A DNA stretch of 32,205 nucleotides, taken from the NCBI GenBank assembly GCA_947469485.1, contig CANIPU010000011.1, forward strand, positions 68,935-101,139, written 5' to 3'. Position numbers and translations under genes: made by a program. The notes under the pieces are model-generated. The model was given only the letters and a program-made list of their open reading frames with translations. It did no database searches and had not been told where the DNA came from. Positions 16,022 through 26,400 of the stretch are shown here, in pieces (the first letter of the stretch is position 1; each line of letters starts with the position of its first letter). Source of the DNA: Chitinophagaceae bacterium (lineage in GTDB: Bacteria > Bacteroidota > Bacteroidia > Chitinophagales > UBA10324).

Positions 16022-19000
16022 ATGAGCGGCTACAAAGAATATAAATCACTTGATCTGCCTTCATTGGAAAATGAAGTAGGTAAATTTTGGGAGGAGAAGA
16101 AAATATTTGAAAAAAGTATTTCAACCCGTGATGGAAAAGAACCATTTGTTTTTTATGAAGGCCCTCCATCAGCCAACGGAATGCCTGGCATTCACCATGT
16201 AATGGGGCGGGCAATTAAAGATCTTTTCTGCCGGTACAAAACACAAAGAGGTTTTCAGGTAAACAGAAAAAGCGGCTGGGATACTCATGGACTACCTGTT
16301 GAATTAAGTGTCGAAAAAAATTTAGGAATAACAAAGGAAGATATCGGCAAAAAAATTTCGATTGAAGAATACAATGCAGAATGCCGCCGCGAAGTATTAA
16401 AGTATCAGGATGCCTGGGAAAAACTCACACATAAAATGGGCTACTGGGTTGATCTGAAAAATCCATATGTCACTTTCGATAATAATTATATTGAAACATT
16501 ATGGTGGGCGCTAAAACAATTGTATGACAAAGGTCTTTTGTATGAAGGTTATACCATTCAACCATATTCACCCGCTGCGGGAACCGGATTAAGTACGCAT
16601 GAATTAAATCAGCCTGGTTGTTATCGCCTGGTGAAGGATACTACAGTTGTTGCCCAGTTTAAAGTTGTGAATGATGAAAAGTCAAAATTTCTATTTCATG
16701 ATGTACAACTCCCTGTGTATTTTTTAGCATGGACGACAACACCATGGACTCTTCCCTCAAATACCGCTCTAACCGTTGGCGGAGAAATTGAATATTCACT
16801 TATTCAAACATTCAATCCTTATACTGCAATTCCGATTAATGTCATTCTTGCAAAATCACTTATTGCTAAATATTTTGAAAGCAATTTTGAAAATGCCGAA
16901 ATGAAATTTGAAGCGGGTAAAAAAGAATTGCCCTGGAAAGTCCTTTCAACTTTTAAAGGAAAAGATTTAGATGGAGTTCGATACGAACAACTCCTTCCGT
17001 ATCAACAGCCAACAGATGGTGATGCATTCAAAGTTGTAACAGGTGATTTTGTAACCACAGAAGATGGAACTGGAATAGTGCATACTGCTCCTAGTTTTGG
17101 ATCTGATGATTTCAGGATGGCGAAAAAATATAACCTTGGTTCGCTCACACTAGTTGACAAGCAGGGAAAATTTGTTGATGGTGTTGGTGAATTTTCTGGA
17201 ATGTATGTGAAGAATTACAAGGATGACAAAAATTATGAATCACCTGATGTTCTTATTTGCATCAAACTAAAAAAAGAAAACAAAGCATTTAAAGTCGAGA
17301 AGTACGAACATAACTATCCTCATTGCTGGCGAACCGATAAACCGGTAATTTACTATCCTCTCGATTCCTGGTTTGTAAAAACTACCGCCGCAAAAGACCG
17401 CATGATGGAGTTGAATAACACGATTAATTGGAAACCAGAATCTACCGGCACCGGGCGCTTTGGTAATTGGTTGGAGAATCTGCAAGATTGGAATTTATCG
17501 CGTTCTCGTTTTTGGGGAACTCCTCTCCCATTATGGAAATCGGAAGATGAAACAGAAGTGGTTTGTATTGGCTCAATTGCTGATTTAAAAGAACAAATAA
17601 ATCTTTCAGCTGAAAATGCAAAGCAGTTCGGCTTGGAATATGATGTTCAAAGTATTTCAGGAAATTTAAAAGATTTACATCGCCCGTTTATCGACAGGAT
17701 TTATCTGATTTCAAAAACAGGAAAAAAACTTTCCCGCACACCTGATCTTGTTGATGTTTGGTTCGACAGCGGTGCAATGCCGTATGCACAATGGCATTTT
17801 CCATTTGAGAACAAAGAATTATTTGCTAAAAATTTTCCAGCCGATTTTATTGCAGAAGGAGTTGATCAAACCCGTGGTTGGTTCTTCACGCTTCATGCAT
17901 TAGCTACATTATTATATGATTCTGTAGCCTACAAAAATGTTGTCAGCAACGGTTTAGTGCTTGATAAGAATGGAAACAAAATGTCGAAACGGCTTGGAAA
18001 TTCTGTCGATCCGTTTGAAACATTAGATAAATATGGTGCCGATGCAACTCGGTGGTACATGATTTCTAATTCGCAACCTTGGGATAATTTAAAATTTGAT
18101 ATCGCCGGAATAGATGAAGTGAAACGCAAGTTTTTCGGAACACTTTATAACACATATAATTTTTTCGCTCTTTATGCCAATATTGATAAATTCAATTACT
18201 CCGAAGATGAGGTTCCGTTAAATAAAAGGCCTGAAATTGATCAATGGATTATTTCATTATTAAATAGTCTCGTTAAAACCGTTCAAGCCGATTTTGAAAA
18301 TTACGAACCTACTCATGCCGTTCGCACCATTCAACAATTTGTAGATGAGCATTTGAGTAACTGGTATGTTCGATTATGCAGAAGAAGATTCTGGAAAGGT
18401 GATTACACTGAAGATAAAATTGCCGCTTATCAAACACTATATAAATGTCTGCTAACTATATCGAAACTTATTGCTCCTGTTTCACCGTTTTTTGCCGATA
18501 AGCTTTACATCGATTTAAATTCTGTTAGTAAAAAAGAAAATGCAGAATCTGTTCATTTAAGCGATTGGCCTGAAACAAATGATAAAGAAATTGATTCTTC
18601 GCTTGAAGAAAGAATGCAGATTGCTCAGGATATTTCTTCTCTGGTTCTTTCATTACGCAAAAAAGTAAATATCAAGGTTCGTCAGCCGCTGAATAAAATA
18701 ATGATTCCTGTTTTAAATACAACTTTTAAAAGCCAGGTTGAAGCAATTCAAGACTTAGTTCTTTCCGAAGTAAATGTAAAAGCCATTGAATTTATTACTG
18801 ATGCTGAAGGAGTTATAAAGAAGAAAGCCAAAGCAAATTTCAAGTTACTTGGTCAAAAACTTGGAAAAAACATGAAGGCAGCTGCAGATGTTATAATCCT
18901 CTTTAATCAAAAAGAAATCGCTGAATTAGAGAAAAATAAGGCTATTGCGGTTTTAATTAATGATAACCCGGTGGAAATTCTTTTAGAGGAAGTAGAAATT

Positions 19001-19342
19001 TTTTCTGAAGACATTCCTGGATGGCAGGTTGCCAATAAAAATGAACTGATCGTTGCTTTGGATATCACAATTTCAACATCGCTTCAGGAAGAGGGAAATG
19101 CTCGAGAATTGGTTAACAAACTGCAAAAAATGCGAAAAGATGGCGGTTTTAATATAACCGACCGAGTGATGTTATCAATTGAAAAACATGACTTTATAAA
19201 TGCTACTATACTTAATTTTAAAAACTATATTTGCGCCGAAATTTTAGCGGATGATTTGCAAATGGTAGAGCAATTATCAGATGCAGAGGTGGTTGAGGTA
19301 AATGATTTTCCAATTAAAATTATTCTCAAACAAAAAAAATAG
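16022..19342 (+). CDS. ileS: Isoleucyl-tRNA synthetase, type 2 (IleRS2), with GIHH signature
   Basis: 1106 residues from the ATG at 16022; a TTG four codons upstream is less likely. It charges tRNA-Ile with isoleucine in the cytoplasm. Visible features are FYEGPPSANGMPGIHHVMGR at 44-63, SGWDTHGLPVE at about 84-94, the CP1 editing-domain motif TTTPWTLPSNTALTV at about 238-252, GVDQTRGWFFT, and the KMSKS loop as KMSKR at 653-657. The length and sequence style fit the eukaryote-like type 2 enzyme. The HIGH signature reads G-I-H-H at 56-59, so its first and third residues are swapped. It is the first gene of an operon with the DksA-like and lspA genes (gaps of 8 and 2 bases). Confidence 0.96.
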   Translation: MSGYKEYKSLDLPSLENEVGKFWEEKKIFEKSISTRDGKEPFVFYEGPPSANGMPGIHHVMGRAIKDLFCRYKTQRGFQVNRKSGWDTHGLPVELSVEKNLGITKEDIGKKISIEEYNAECRREVLKYQDAWEKLTHKMGYWVDLKNPYVTFDNNYIETLWWALKQLYDKGLLYEGYTIQPYSPAAGTGLSTHELNQPGCYRLVKDTTVVAQFKVVNDEKSKFLFHDVQLPVYFLAWTTTPWTLPSNTALTVGGEIEYSLIQTFNPYTAIPINVILAKSLIAKYFESNFENAEMKFEAGKKELPWKVLSTFKGKDLDGVRYEQLLPYQQPTDGDAFKVVTGDFVTTEDGTGIVHTAPSFGSDDFRMAKKYNLGSLTLVDKQGKFVDGVGEFSGMYVKNYKDDKNYESPDVLICIKLKKENKAFKVEKYEHNYPHCWRTDKPVIYYPLDSWFVKTTAAKDRMMELNNTINWKPESTGTGRFGNWLENLQDWNLSRSRFWGTPLPLWKSEDETEVVCIGSIADLKEQINLSAENAKQFGLEYDVQSISGNLKDLHRPFIDRIYLISKTGKKLSRTPDLVDVWFDSGAMPYAQWHFPFENKELFAKNFPADFIAEGVDQTRGWFFTLHALATLLYDSVAYKNVVSNGLVLDKNGNKMSKRLGNSVDPFETLDKYGADATRWYMISNSQPWDNLKFDIAGIDEVKRKFFGTLYNTYNFFALYANIDKFNYSEDEVPLNKRPEIDQWIISLLNSLVKTVQADFENYEPTHAVRTIQQFVDEHLSNWYVRLCRRRFWKGDYTEDKIAAYQTLYKCLLTISKLIAPVSPFFADKLYIDLNSVSKKENAESVHLSDWPETNDKEIDSSLEERMQIAQDISSLVLSLRKKVNIKVRQPLNKIMIPVLNTTFKSQVEAIQDLVLSEVNVKAIEFITDAEGVIKKKAKANFKLLGQKLGKNMKAAADVIILFNQKEIAELEKNKAIAVLINDNPVEILLEEVEIFSEDIPGWQVANKNELIVALDITISTSLQEEGNARELVNKLQKMRKDGGFNITDRVMLSIEKHDFINATILNFKNYICAEILADDLQMVEQLSDAEVVEVNDFPIKIILKQKK

Positions 19343-19350
19343 AGCAGGTT

Positions 19351-20046
19351 ATGGCAAAAAAACCAATCAAAACTGCAAAAAAACCAGCCCCAAAGAAGGT
19401 TGTTAAAAAGGCTGTAAAGAAAGTTGTTAAAAAGGCTACCCCTAAAACGAAAAAGCCTGTTGCAAAAAAAGCAGCGAAACCACTAGGCAAAAAACCTGCA
19501 AAAGCAGCCCCAAAATCAAAAAAAATACCAGCTAAAAAAGTGGTTGCTAAACCGGTTGCTGTAAAGCATGTTGAGAAAAAACCTGCTCCAAAGCAAAATA
19601 TGCCAAAACCCGAGGTAAAAAGGCATGCTCAAAACCTTGTGGCTCAACCAAGAGCGCATAAGTCTGATGATAATCGTGCTCGTTACAGCGATAAAGAACT
19701 ATTAGAGTTTAAAAATCTCATTGACGAGAAATTAGAGGCTGCAAGACAAGAATTAAAATACCTAAACGATCAAATTAACCGAAAAGATGATAATGGAACC
19801 GACGATACTGAAAACAAATTCGGTTCTATTGAAGATGGTTCTGTTGCAATGGAGCGTGAATACATGACACAAATGGCCACTCGTCAGGCAACTTATATAG
19901 ATCATCTTGAAAAAGCTCTAATGCGAATTGATAATAAAACTTATGGTATTTGCAGAGTTACCGGAAAGTTGATTGACAAAGAAAGACTTCGTGCGGTACC
20001 TCACGCTACTCTTAGCATTGAAGCTAAAATGATACAGAGCAAGTAA
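19351..20046 (+). CDS. TraR/DksA-like protein with histone H1-like Lys-rich N-terminus
   Basis: 231 residues in two parts. Residues 1-100 are a Lys/Ala/Pro/Val-rich low-complexity tail (KKAVKKVVKKATPKTKKP and so on), like bacterial H1-type DNA-binding tails. Residues about 110-231 are a DksA-like coiled coil (KELLEFKNLIDEKLEAARQE) and a C-terminal globule with YGICRVTGKLI and RLRAVPHAT. Only one of the four zinc cysteines remains (Cys201), so the zinc finger is probably not metal-bound; this is common in the phylum. DksA proteins bind RNA polymerase through its secondary channel; the tail suggests additional nucleic acid contact (inference). It lies 8 bases after ileS. Confidence 0.88.
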   Translation: MAKKPIKTAKKPAPKKVVKKAVKKVVKKATPKTKKPVAKKAAKPLGKKPAKAAPKSKKIPAKKVVAKPVAVKHVEKKPAPKQNMPKPEVKRHAQNLVAQPRAHKSDDNRARYSDKELLEFKNLIDEKLEAARQELKYLNDQINRKDDNGTDDTENKFGSIEDGSVAMEREYMTQMATRQATYIDHLEKALMRIDNKTYGICRVTGKLIDKERLRAVPHATLSIEAKMIQSK

Positions 20047-20048
20047 CA

Positions 20049-20741
20049 TTGAAGTTTCTTAAACCTTTACTCCTTATTTTATTAATACTTGCAGTTGACC
20101 AAACTTTAAAGTTTTGGATTAAACTGCATTTACCCCTAACTGATAATATTAAAATCACACCTTGGTTCTATCTCTATTTCATTGAGAATGAAGGAATGGC
20201 ATTTGGTATGAAGTGGGGTGGTGAGGCCGGTAAATTATTATTAACGCTTTTTAGAATCGCGGCAGTTTCGTTCTTCAGTTACTGGCTTTGGAATCTGGTT
20301 AAGAAAAACGCTCATTGGGGTCTTATAATCAGTGTTTCAATGATTATTGCAGGTGCAATGGGTAATATTATTGATTCTGTTTTTTATGGAGTAATATTTT
20401 CAGAAAGCCATCCTGCAGGTCCGGTTGCAAGTTTGTTTCCACAAGGTGGTGGTTATGGTGCATGGCTTCATGGTCGTGTTGTGGACATGCTTTATTTTCC
20501 ACTATTTGAAGGAACATTCCCAGAATGGATTCCGCTATGGGGTGGCGAGTACTTTGTTTTCTTCCGTCCCATTTTTAATGTGGCTGACTTTTCTATTTCA
20601 ACAGGTGTGATTACTATATTAATTTTTCAAAAAGGATTTTTCAAAAAAGAAGATCCCGAATTAGAGAAATCAACTGAAAACAAGGGTGATATTTCAATAA
20701 GCACAGAAGAAAGTTCAGCTTCGGATAAACCTGCTGAATAG
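20049..20741 (+). CDS. lspA: Lipoprotein signal peptidase (signal peptidase II)
   Basis: 230 residues. It removes signal peptides from prolipoproteins at the inner membrane. Conserved parts are LAVDQTLKFW (Asp17), ENEGMAFGM, AGAMGNIID, GRVVDMLYF with the catalytic Asp146, and FNVADFSIS with the catalytic Asp180; four membrane segments are apparent. It is longer than the roughly 160-residue E. coli enzyme because of an insertion at about 111-143, another at about 152-173, and a charged C-terminal tail (199-230). The start is a TTG two bases after the DksA-like stop; no ATG in frame comes before the conserved region. The ileS-lspA neighbourhood is common in bacteria. Confidence 0.95.
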   Translation: MKFLKPLLLILLILAVDQTLKFWIKLHLPLTDNIKITPWFYLYFIENEGMAFGMKWGGEAGKLLLTLFRIAAVSFFSYWLWNLVKKNAHWGLIISVSMIIAGAMGNIIDSVFYGVIFSESHPAGPVASLFPQGGGYGAWLHGRVVDMLYFPLFEGTFPEWIPLWGGEYFVFFRPIFNVADFSISTGVITILIFQKGFFKKEDPELEKSTENKGDISISTEESSASDKPAE

Positions 20742-20837
20742 TTTTTAATTTCCTTTACTACGAATAGAAACCTTATTTGAATCGTTAAGTAAGAAAGAAG
20801 AAACACGCCTCTACCGTGCAACACTTTTTTAAGATTC

Positions 20838-23300
20838 ATGGCTATAACATTTCGCTTTATTCGACTGTGCTTGCTGGTTATTGTTTCACTTCCTTCGATT
20901 AAGGTAAGCGCGCAATTATTTCAATGCAGTGGAAAAATATTAAATGCTTCAAACGGAAATATTATTCCTTTTGCAACTGTTTATTTAATTAAATCTGGAA
21001 AAGGTACTCTATCGGATTCGTCAGGTTGTTTCCAGCTTTCATGTTCATATCGAGTAGATTCACTAATTATTTCTGCGGTTGGATTCAAGCCTTTAGAGCA
21101 TGAAGTTACAGCTCAATCTAAATTTCCAGTCCAAATCTCACTATCATCAACTGATTATCAGCTAAATGAAATAAGTGTATATGCCGGAAAAAATCCAGCT
21201 GATATTTTGTTTAAAAAAATAATTGCACACAAATGGGAAAACGACCAAAAGAATTTTGAATCATACAGCTTTGAAGTTTATAACAAACTTCAATTTTGCA
21301 TGGAAGATGTAAGCGAAAAATTAAAAACTCGACATGTACTGAAACCATTTGCTTTTGTTTTTGAAAACTCAGATAGCATCAACGGTCACTCACAATTACC
21401 CTTGTTTTTATCTGAAACCATCTCTGATTATTATTTCATTCGGGAACCAAAAGCAGAAAAAGAAATTATACTCTCAAATAAAATCACTGGAATAAAAAAT
21501 CAGAGTATTGCTCAGTTTACCGGAAGTATATATCAGCAAATCAATGTCTACGAAAATTACCTCTCTCTTTTTAAAACCAATTTCATCAGTCCGATTTCAG
21601 ATAACGGTTTAGCTTATTATAAATATTATATAACCGATAGCTTATCTACTCAAATCACAAAATCTTATAAAGTAAAATTCAAGCCCCGTCGACCAAGTGA
21701 AAACACATTTGTCGGGGATTTTTGGGTTGATAGTTCATCATTCGCATTGACAGATATTGTAATGAATTTATCGGCAAAAGCGAATTTGAATTTTGTAAAA
21801 GATTTCAATCTTCATCAAAAATTTGATGAAGTAAGAGGAGGTAAAACCATTGTGATCTTAGATGAATTAGAAGTACATTTTAATCTTCCGCAAAAGATGT
21901 TTGGAGTTGTTGCTAAAAAACAAACCTCATATAAAAACGCAATTGTAAATGATAATTCTATTTATGAAATTTTTGATGATAAAATATCTGTAAAGCTGGA
22001 CGGAAAAATTTTACAAAAGAGCGATGAATATTGGGCAGAAGCAAGACACACACAACTTAATTCGCAGGAACAAGAAAGTTATAGAATGATGGATTCGTTG
22101 CTCAACAGTAAGGTTTACAAACATTATTACACCATTTTAAATACACTCGGCACGGGCTACTTAACAAAAGGATTATTTGAAATTGGTCCGTTTTATAATT
22201 TTTTTACAAAGAACAGTATTGAAGGAACGCGCTATCGTTTTGGTTTGCGCACCAGCAACAAGTTCAGCAAAAACTTAATGCTGTATGGTTATAGTGCTTA
22301 TGGATCTGCCGATAATAAATGGAAGTACAATGGTGGGTTTCTATTCATGATTTGTAAAACTCCCCGGCAAATTATTAGTGCCGACATAATTAGGGACTAC
22401 GCATATGGCAGTGATCATTTTAATGAATTAGGCAGCGATAATGTTTTTGCAGGGTTTTTCAGAAAAGACATTCCATTAAAAACTGTTTGGATGCAGAGCG
22501 AAAAATTTATTTATGAAAAAGAATGGCTGATTGGGTTCAGCAACAAATTCATTTTTCAACACAGAACTATTCTCCCATCATGGAATTATTCCTTTCAACC
22601 ATCAGCTGAATCTGCAGAAATAAAAAATGCAGCTATTACTCTTTCTGAAATTACATATACAGCTCGCTTTGCTTGGCAGGAAAAATTTTATACTGGTGAG
22701 TTTTTAAGAACCAGCATGGGTAGCAAGTTTCCAATTATTGAATTTAAATATACAAGGGCTATAAAAGGAATGTTCAATAGCAATTTTGATTATCAAAAAT
22801 TGTATTTGGAAGTAAGTGATAAAATCAATCTGCATTTTTTTGGAAGAATGGAATACAATATTGCTGCAGGAAAAACTTATGGAACTCTGCCGTATCCAGC
22901 GTTGAATGTGGCGCATGGCAACGAAACCTACTATTTCAGCAATTATTCTTTTAACGGGATGAATAATTATGAATTCGTTACTGATCATTATGCAAGTGTT
23001 ATGATTACTGAACATTTTGGAACATTTCCTTTCAGGTATTTTCCTTTGATAAAAAAACTTAAGTGGCGTTCAGTTGCAAATGCAAAATTGCTTTGGGGTG
23101 GAATGAGCCCAAATAACAAAGCAGCAAACTACAAAAATGAAATTCATATTCCGGATTCAATTCCATATTTTGAAACTGGGGCAGGTATTGAAAATATTTT
23201 TAGAATATTAAGAATCGATGCTTTTTGGCGATTGACATATCGCGATTTGGCAAACGCAACAAAATTTGGATTCAGAGCAAGAATTCAATTCGGATTCTGA
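20838..23300 (+). CDS. DUF5686 outer-membrane protein with carboxypeptidase-regulatory-like domain
   Basis: 820 residues. After a signal peptide (ending IKVSAQ) comes a CarboxypepD-regulatory-like beta-sandwich (about 28-112, with IPFATVYLIKSGKGTLSDSSGCF and ISVY at its end), as in SusC/TonB-dependent proteins. The DUF5686 region follows (from about 118, NPADILFKKIIAHKW, through GDFWVDSSSFALTDIVMNLS) and then a long beta-rich part that ends GFRARIQFGF, with a terminal Phe as expected of an outer-membrane barrel. There is no TonB plug, so it is not a typical TonB-dependent transporter. Function is unknown. Confidence 0.88.
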   Translation: MAITFRFIRLCLLVIVSLPSIKVSAQLFQCSGKILNASNGNIIPFATVYLIKSGKGTLSDSSGCFQLSCSYRVDSLIISAVGFKPLEHEVTAQSKFPVQISLSSTDYQLNEISVYAGKNPADILFKKIIAHKWENDQKNFESYSFEVYNKLQFCMEDVSEKLKTRHVLKPFAFVFENSDSINGHSQLPLFLSETISDYYFIREPKAEKEIILSNKITGIKNQSIAQFTGSIYQQINVYENYLSLFKTNFISPISDNGLAYYKYYITDSLSTQITKSYKVKFKPRRPSENTFVGDFWVDSSSFALTDIVMNLSAKANLNFVKDFNLHQKFDEVRGGKTIVILDELEVHFNLPQKMFGVVAKKQTSYKNAIVNDNSIYEIFDDKISVKLDGKILQKSDEYWAEARHTQLNSQEQESYRMMDSLLNSKVYKHYYTILNTLGTGYLTKGLFEIGPFYNFFTKNSIEGTRYRFGLRTSNKFSKNLMLYGYSAYGSADNKWKYNGGFLFMICKTPRQIISADIIRDYAYGSDHFNELGSDNVFAGFFRKDIPLKTVWMQSEKFIYEKEWLIGFSNKFIFQHRTILPSWNYSFQPSAESAEIKNAAITLSEITYTARFAWQEKFYTGEFLRTSMGSKFPIIEFKYTRAIKGMFNSNFDYQKLYLEVSDKINLHFFGRMEYNIAAGKTYGTLPYPALNVAHGNETYYFSNYSFNGMNNYEFVTDHYASVMITEHFGTFPFRYFPLIKKLKWRSVANAKLLWGGMSPNNKAANYKNEIHIPDSIPYFETGAGIENIFRILRIDAFWRLTYRDLANATKFGFRARIQFGF

Positions 23301-23309
23301 TTTTTTCTG

Positions 23310-23325
23310 TTGAATTATAATTCAA
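23310..23325 (+). terminator. Weak palindrome after the DUF5686 gene
   Basis: TTGAATTATAATTCAA is a perfect 16-base palindrome nine bases past the stop codon, followed by TTGTTTTTAT. The stem is entirely A/T apart from one G-C pair per arm, so termination activity is uncertain. Confidence 0.3.
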
Positions 23326-23452
23326 TTGTTTTTATCGTGATTTTATTGTCGTTGAACCGACTTTTAGTCCGCTCATCGAAAATGTATATAGTTTAATTTT
23401 TTTCTATTATCTTCATAGCTAAATTCAAATAGGAAAACTTAAACTCAAATTC

Positions 23453-26400
23453 ATGAAAAAATTTTTTAGTCTTTTCGCCTTTTTTCTTTTCGCCACTTTG
23501 ACTCAATCATTTGCGGGCGATAGAACCTCTAATTGGACAGTCTCTGCTGAAAACCCCAAAGTATTTATACAAAATCAAGGACAGTTTCATCTACCAAGTA
23601 CTTTAGGGAATGAAAGTGTTTTGTATGCTTTCGACAATGGAGCAAGCGTGATTTATTTTACTAAAACAGGTGTTACTTATTCATTAAAAAAAATAATTGA
23701 AAAGGATAAAAAAGAAATTGAAAGGGAGAATGATGCGTTTGAAAATGGAGATGCCGCTAAATGGAAAGAAAAGGAGGAAGAAGAAAAACGAGTATCGTTT
23801 TTAGCTGATGTAGTGAGTATGAATTGGGAAAATGCTAACCAAAATGTTGTTTTGATTCCAGAAGAAAAAACCAATGCATATTTCAACTATACTTTTTTTC
23901 AAAACGGTGAAGCAAAAGATATAAATGAGATTCCTGCATATAAAAAAATCACCTATAAAAATCTATATCCCGGTATTGATGTAGAGTATATTTTTCACGC
24001 TGTTGAAGGAATTAAATATTCTTTTATTGTTCATCCAGGAGCCGATATTTCTATGATCAAAATGAAATATTCAGGGAATAAAAAATTGATTCTACAAGCC
24101 AATGGCGATTTAAAAATTTCAACATTATTTGGCGATATAACTGACCATGCACCTCAAACTTTTTATGCTTCAACTAAAACCAGCATTCCATCTTCATTTG
24201 TAAAAACAGGAAATTCTATTTCGTTTTTGCTTAACAGTTATGACAACACAAAAGAAATAATTATTGATCCCTGGACCGTTAATCCTGCAATGCCTAATTC
24301 TCAAAAGGTTTGGGAAATAGAATCAGACAGCAGTGGAAATGCCTATATCTATGGAGGTGATTGGCCAAATTGTAAATTGCAGAAATATAATCTTTCAGGT
24401 GTTTTGCAATGGACAAACACAACAGCCGGATATGATTCCAGTTCATGGATTGGAACTCTTGCGACCGACCTTGTTGGAAACAGCTATGTAACAGTTGGTT
24501 CTAGTGCTAGAATTAAAAAAGTAAACACAGCGGGTGTTACACAATGGAATACTTCCGGTGGTTTTTTAGATGAATACTGGTCCCTCGCTTTTAATTGTGA
24601 TTATACTAAACTGATTTGTGGCGGAACCCGACTTACTGGTCTTATTCCAACAGGAGATGGGAAAGCATTTGACATAAATATGACTAACGGAAATGTTATT
24701 AGCAGTATCACAGTTGCCAAAGCAATTCCTAGTTTTATAATCAATGATCCGAATGAAATCCGATCAATATGTTCTTCTCCAAATGGAAATTATTACTTCC
24801 ACACACTCGATACAATTGGAGCATTAACTCAATCGATGGTAATAAACTGGCGATTGCTAACTTCATATAGTTTTGCATATAGCAGTCCTAGCTATGGATT
24901 TACTCCTCAGCCACAACATGTAATACGCGCTACCAGCAACTATATCTATACAATGAATGGTCAAACTATTTTCAGAAGAGATATTTCTACCGGTGCTGTA
25001 ATAAATCAAGCAGCAATTCCTGGAGGGGGTTATACTGATCCGCTTTTTGTTCAAGGCATTTCACCAAATAACAACGGAATTGCTATTGACAGTTGCGGAA
25101 ATGTTTATGTCGGCTCTAATAATAAGGTACATAAATATGATGCTGCTCTTAATTTGCTTTCTTCAGCAAATACCCCAAATGTTGTTTATGATGTTGCAAT
25201 TGGAAAAAATGGTGAAGTGCTTGCATGTGGTAATGGTTACGCAACATCTTTAAATATGAGTGCCTGTCCTCAATCAAAAAAGATTTCGTGTGTTTCGTTA
25301 GGCACAGCTCCAACATCTGCATTTAACATTAGTGACAACACAATTTGCCCTTCCAACTGTATCACATTTAATGATCAAAGTACAAATACTCCAACATCAT
25401 GGAACTGGGCTTTTGGTGGTGGGAATCCTACTTCATCTACTTCACAAAATCCAGGAAATGTTTGTTTTGCTAACTCCGGTAGTTACACGATTTCTTTAAC
25501 TGTAAGCAATGCAACAGGTAGCAATTCATCATCGCAAACAGTAACAGTTTATAATTTACCAACTGCAAATGCAGGAACTGATGCTTCTGTTTGTTCTGGA
25601 TTTTCAACTACATTTACTGCTACTGGTGGTGCATCATATTCCTGGTCACCTTCTGCCGGTTTAAATAATTCAACATCAGCAACGCCGGTTGCATCTCCAA
25701 CAACTACAACAACTTATACCGTTACTTGTACAAATGCAGAAGGTTGTTCGGCAACTGATGCAGTTGTAGTAACAGTAAATCCTTTGCCGATTGTAACTGT
25801 ATCTCCTTCAGTTTTTTCACTGTGTAAAGGACAAGGAACACAGCTTACTGCAAGCGGTGCCTCAACTTATACCTGGAGCCCTTCAGCAGGATTAAGCGGA
25901 ACAAGTGGTTCAAGTGTTTTTGCCATTCCAAATAACTCTACCACTTATACAGTAACCGGAGTAAGCGCACTTGGTTGTTCAGCTTCAGCAACATCTGTGA
26001 TTACTGTTCAAATTCAACCCTTCGTTATTGCAAGTATCACAAATGACAGCCCTTGTCCTGGCAGCGGAGCAATTGCAATTACATTAAGTGGTGGAAATCC
26101 TCCATATAATTTTAGTTGGAGTACCGGAGCAACCACACAAAATTTATCTGGATTAGTTGCCGGTAATTATACATTGACAGTGACATCAGGACCATGTGTT
26201 GTAATAACCACATACACTGTAAGTCCCGGTACTTATAATCCAACTCTTTCAGTAACAAATTTGTATAGTTGCAGCGCTCGCTTGAACTGGACGGCTACTC
26301 CTACAGCTTCTTATTATAAAGTACGATATAAAATTTCAGGTGCTACAACCTGGAGCCCGGTTGTTACATTAGGTAATGTATTGCTTTATGACTTTACTGG

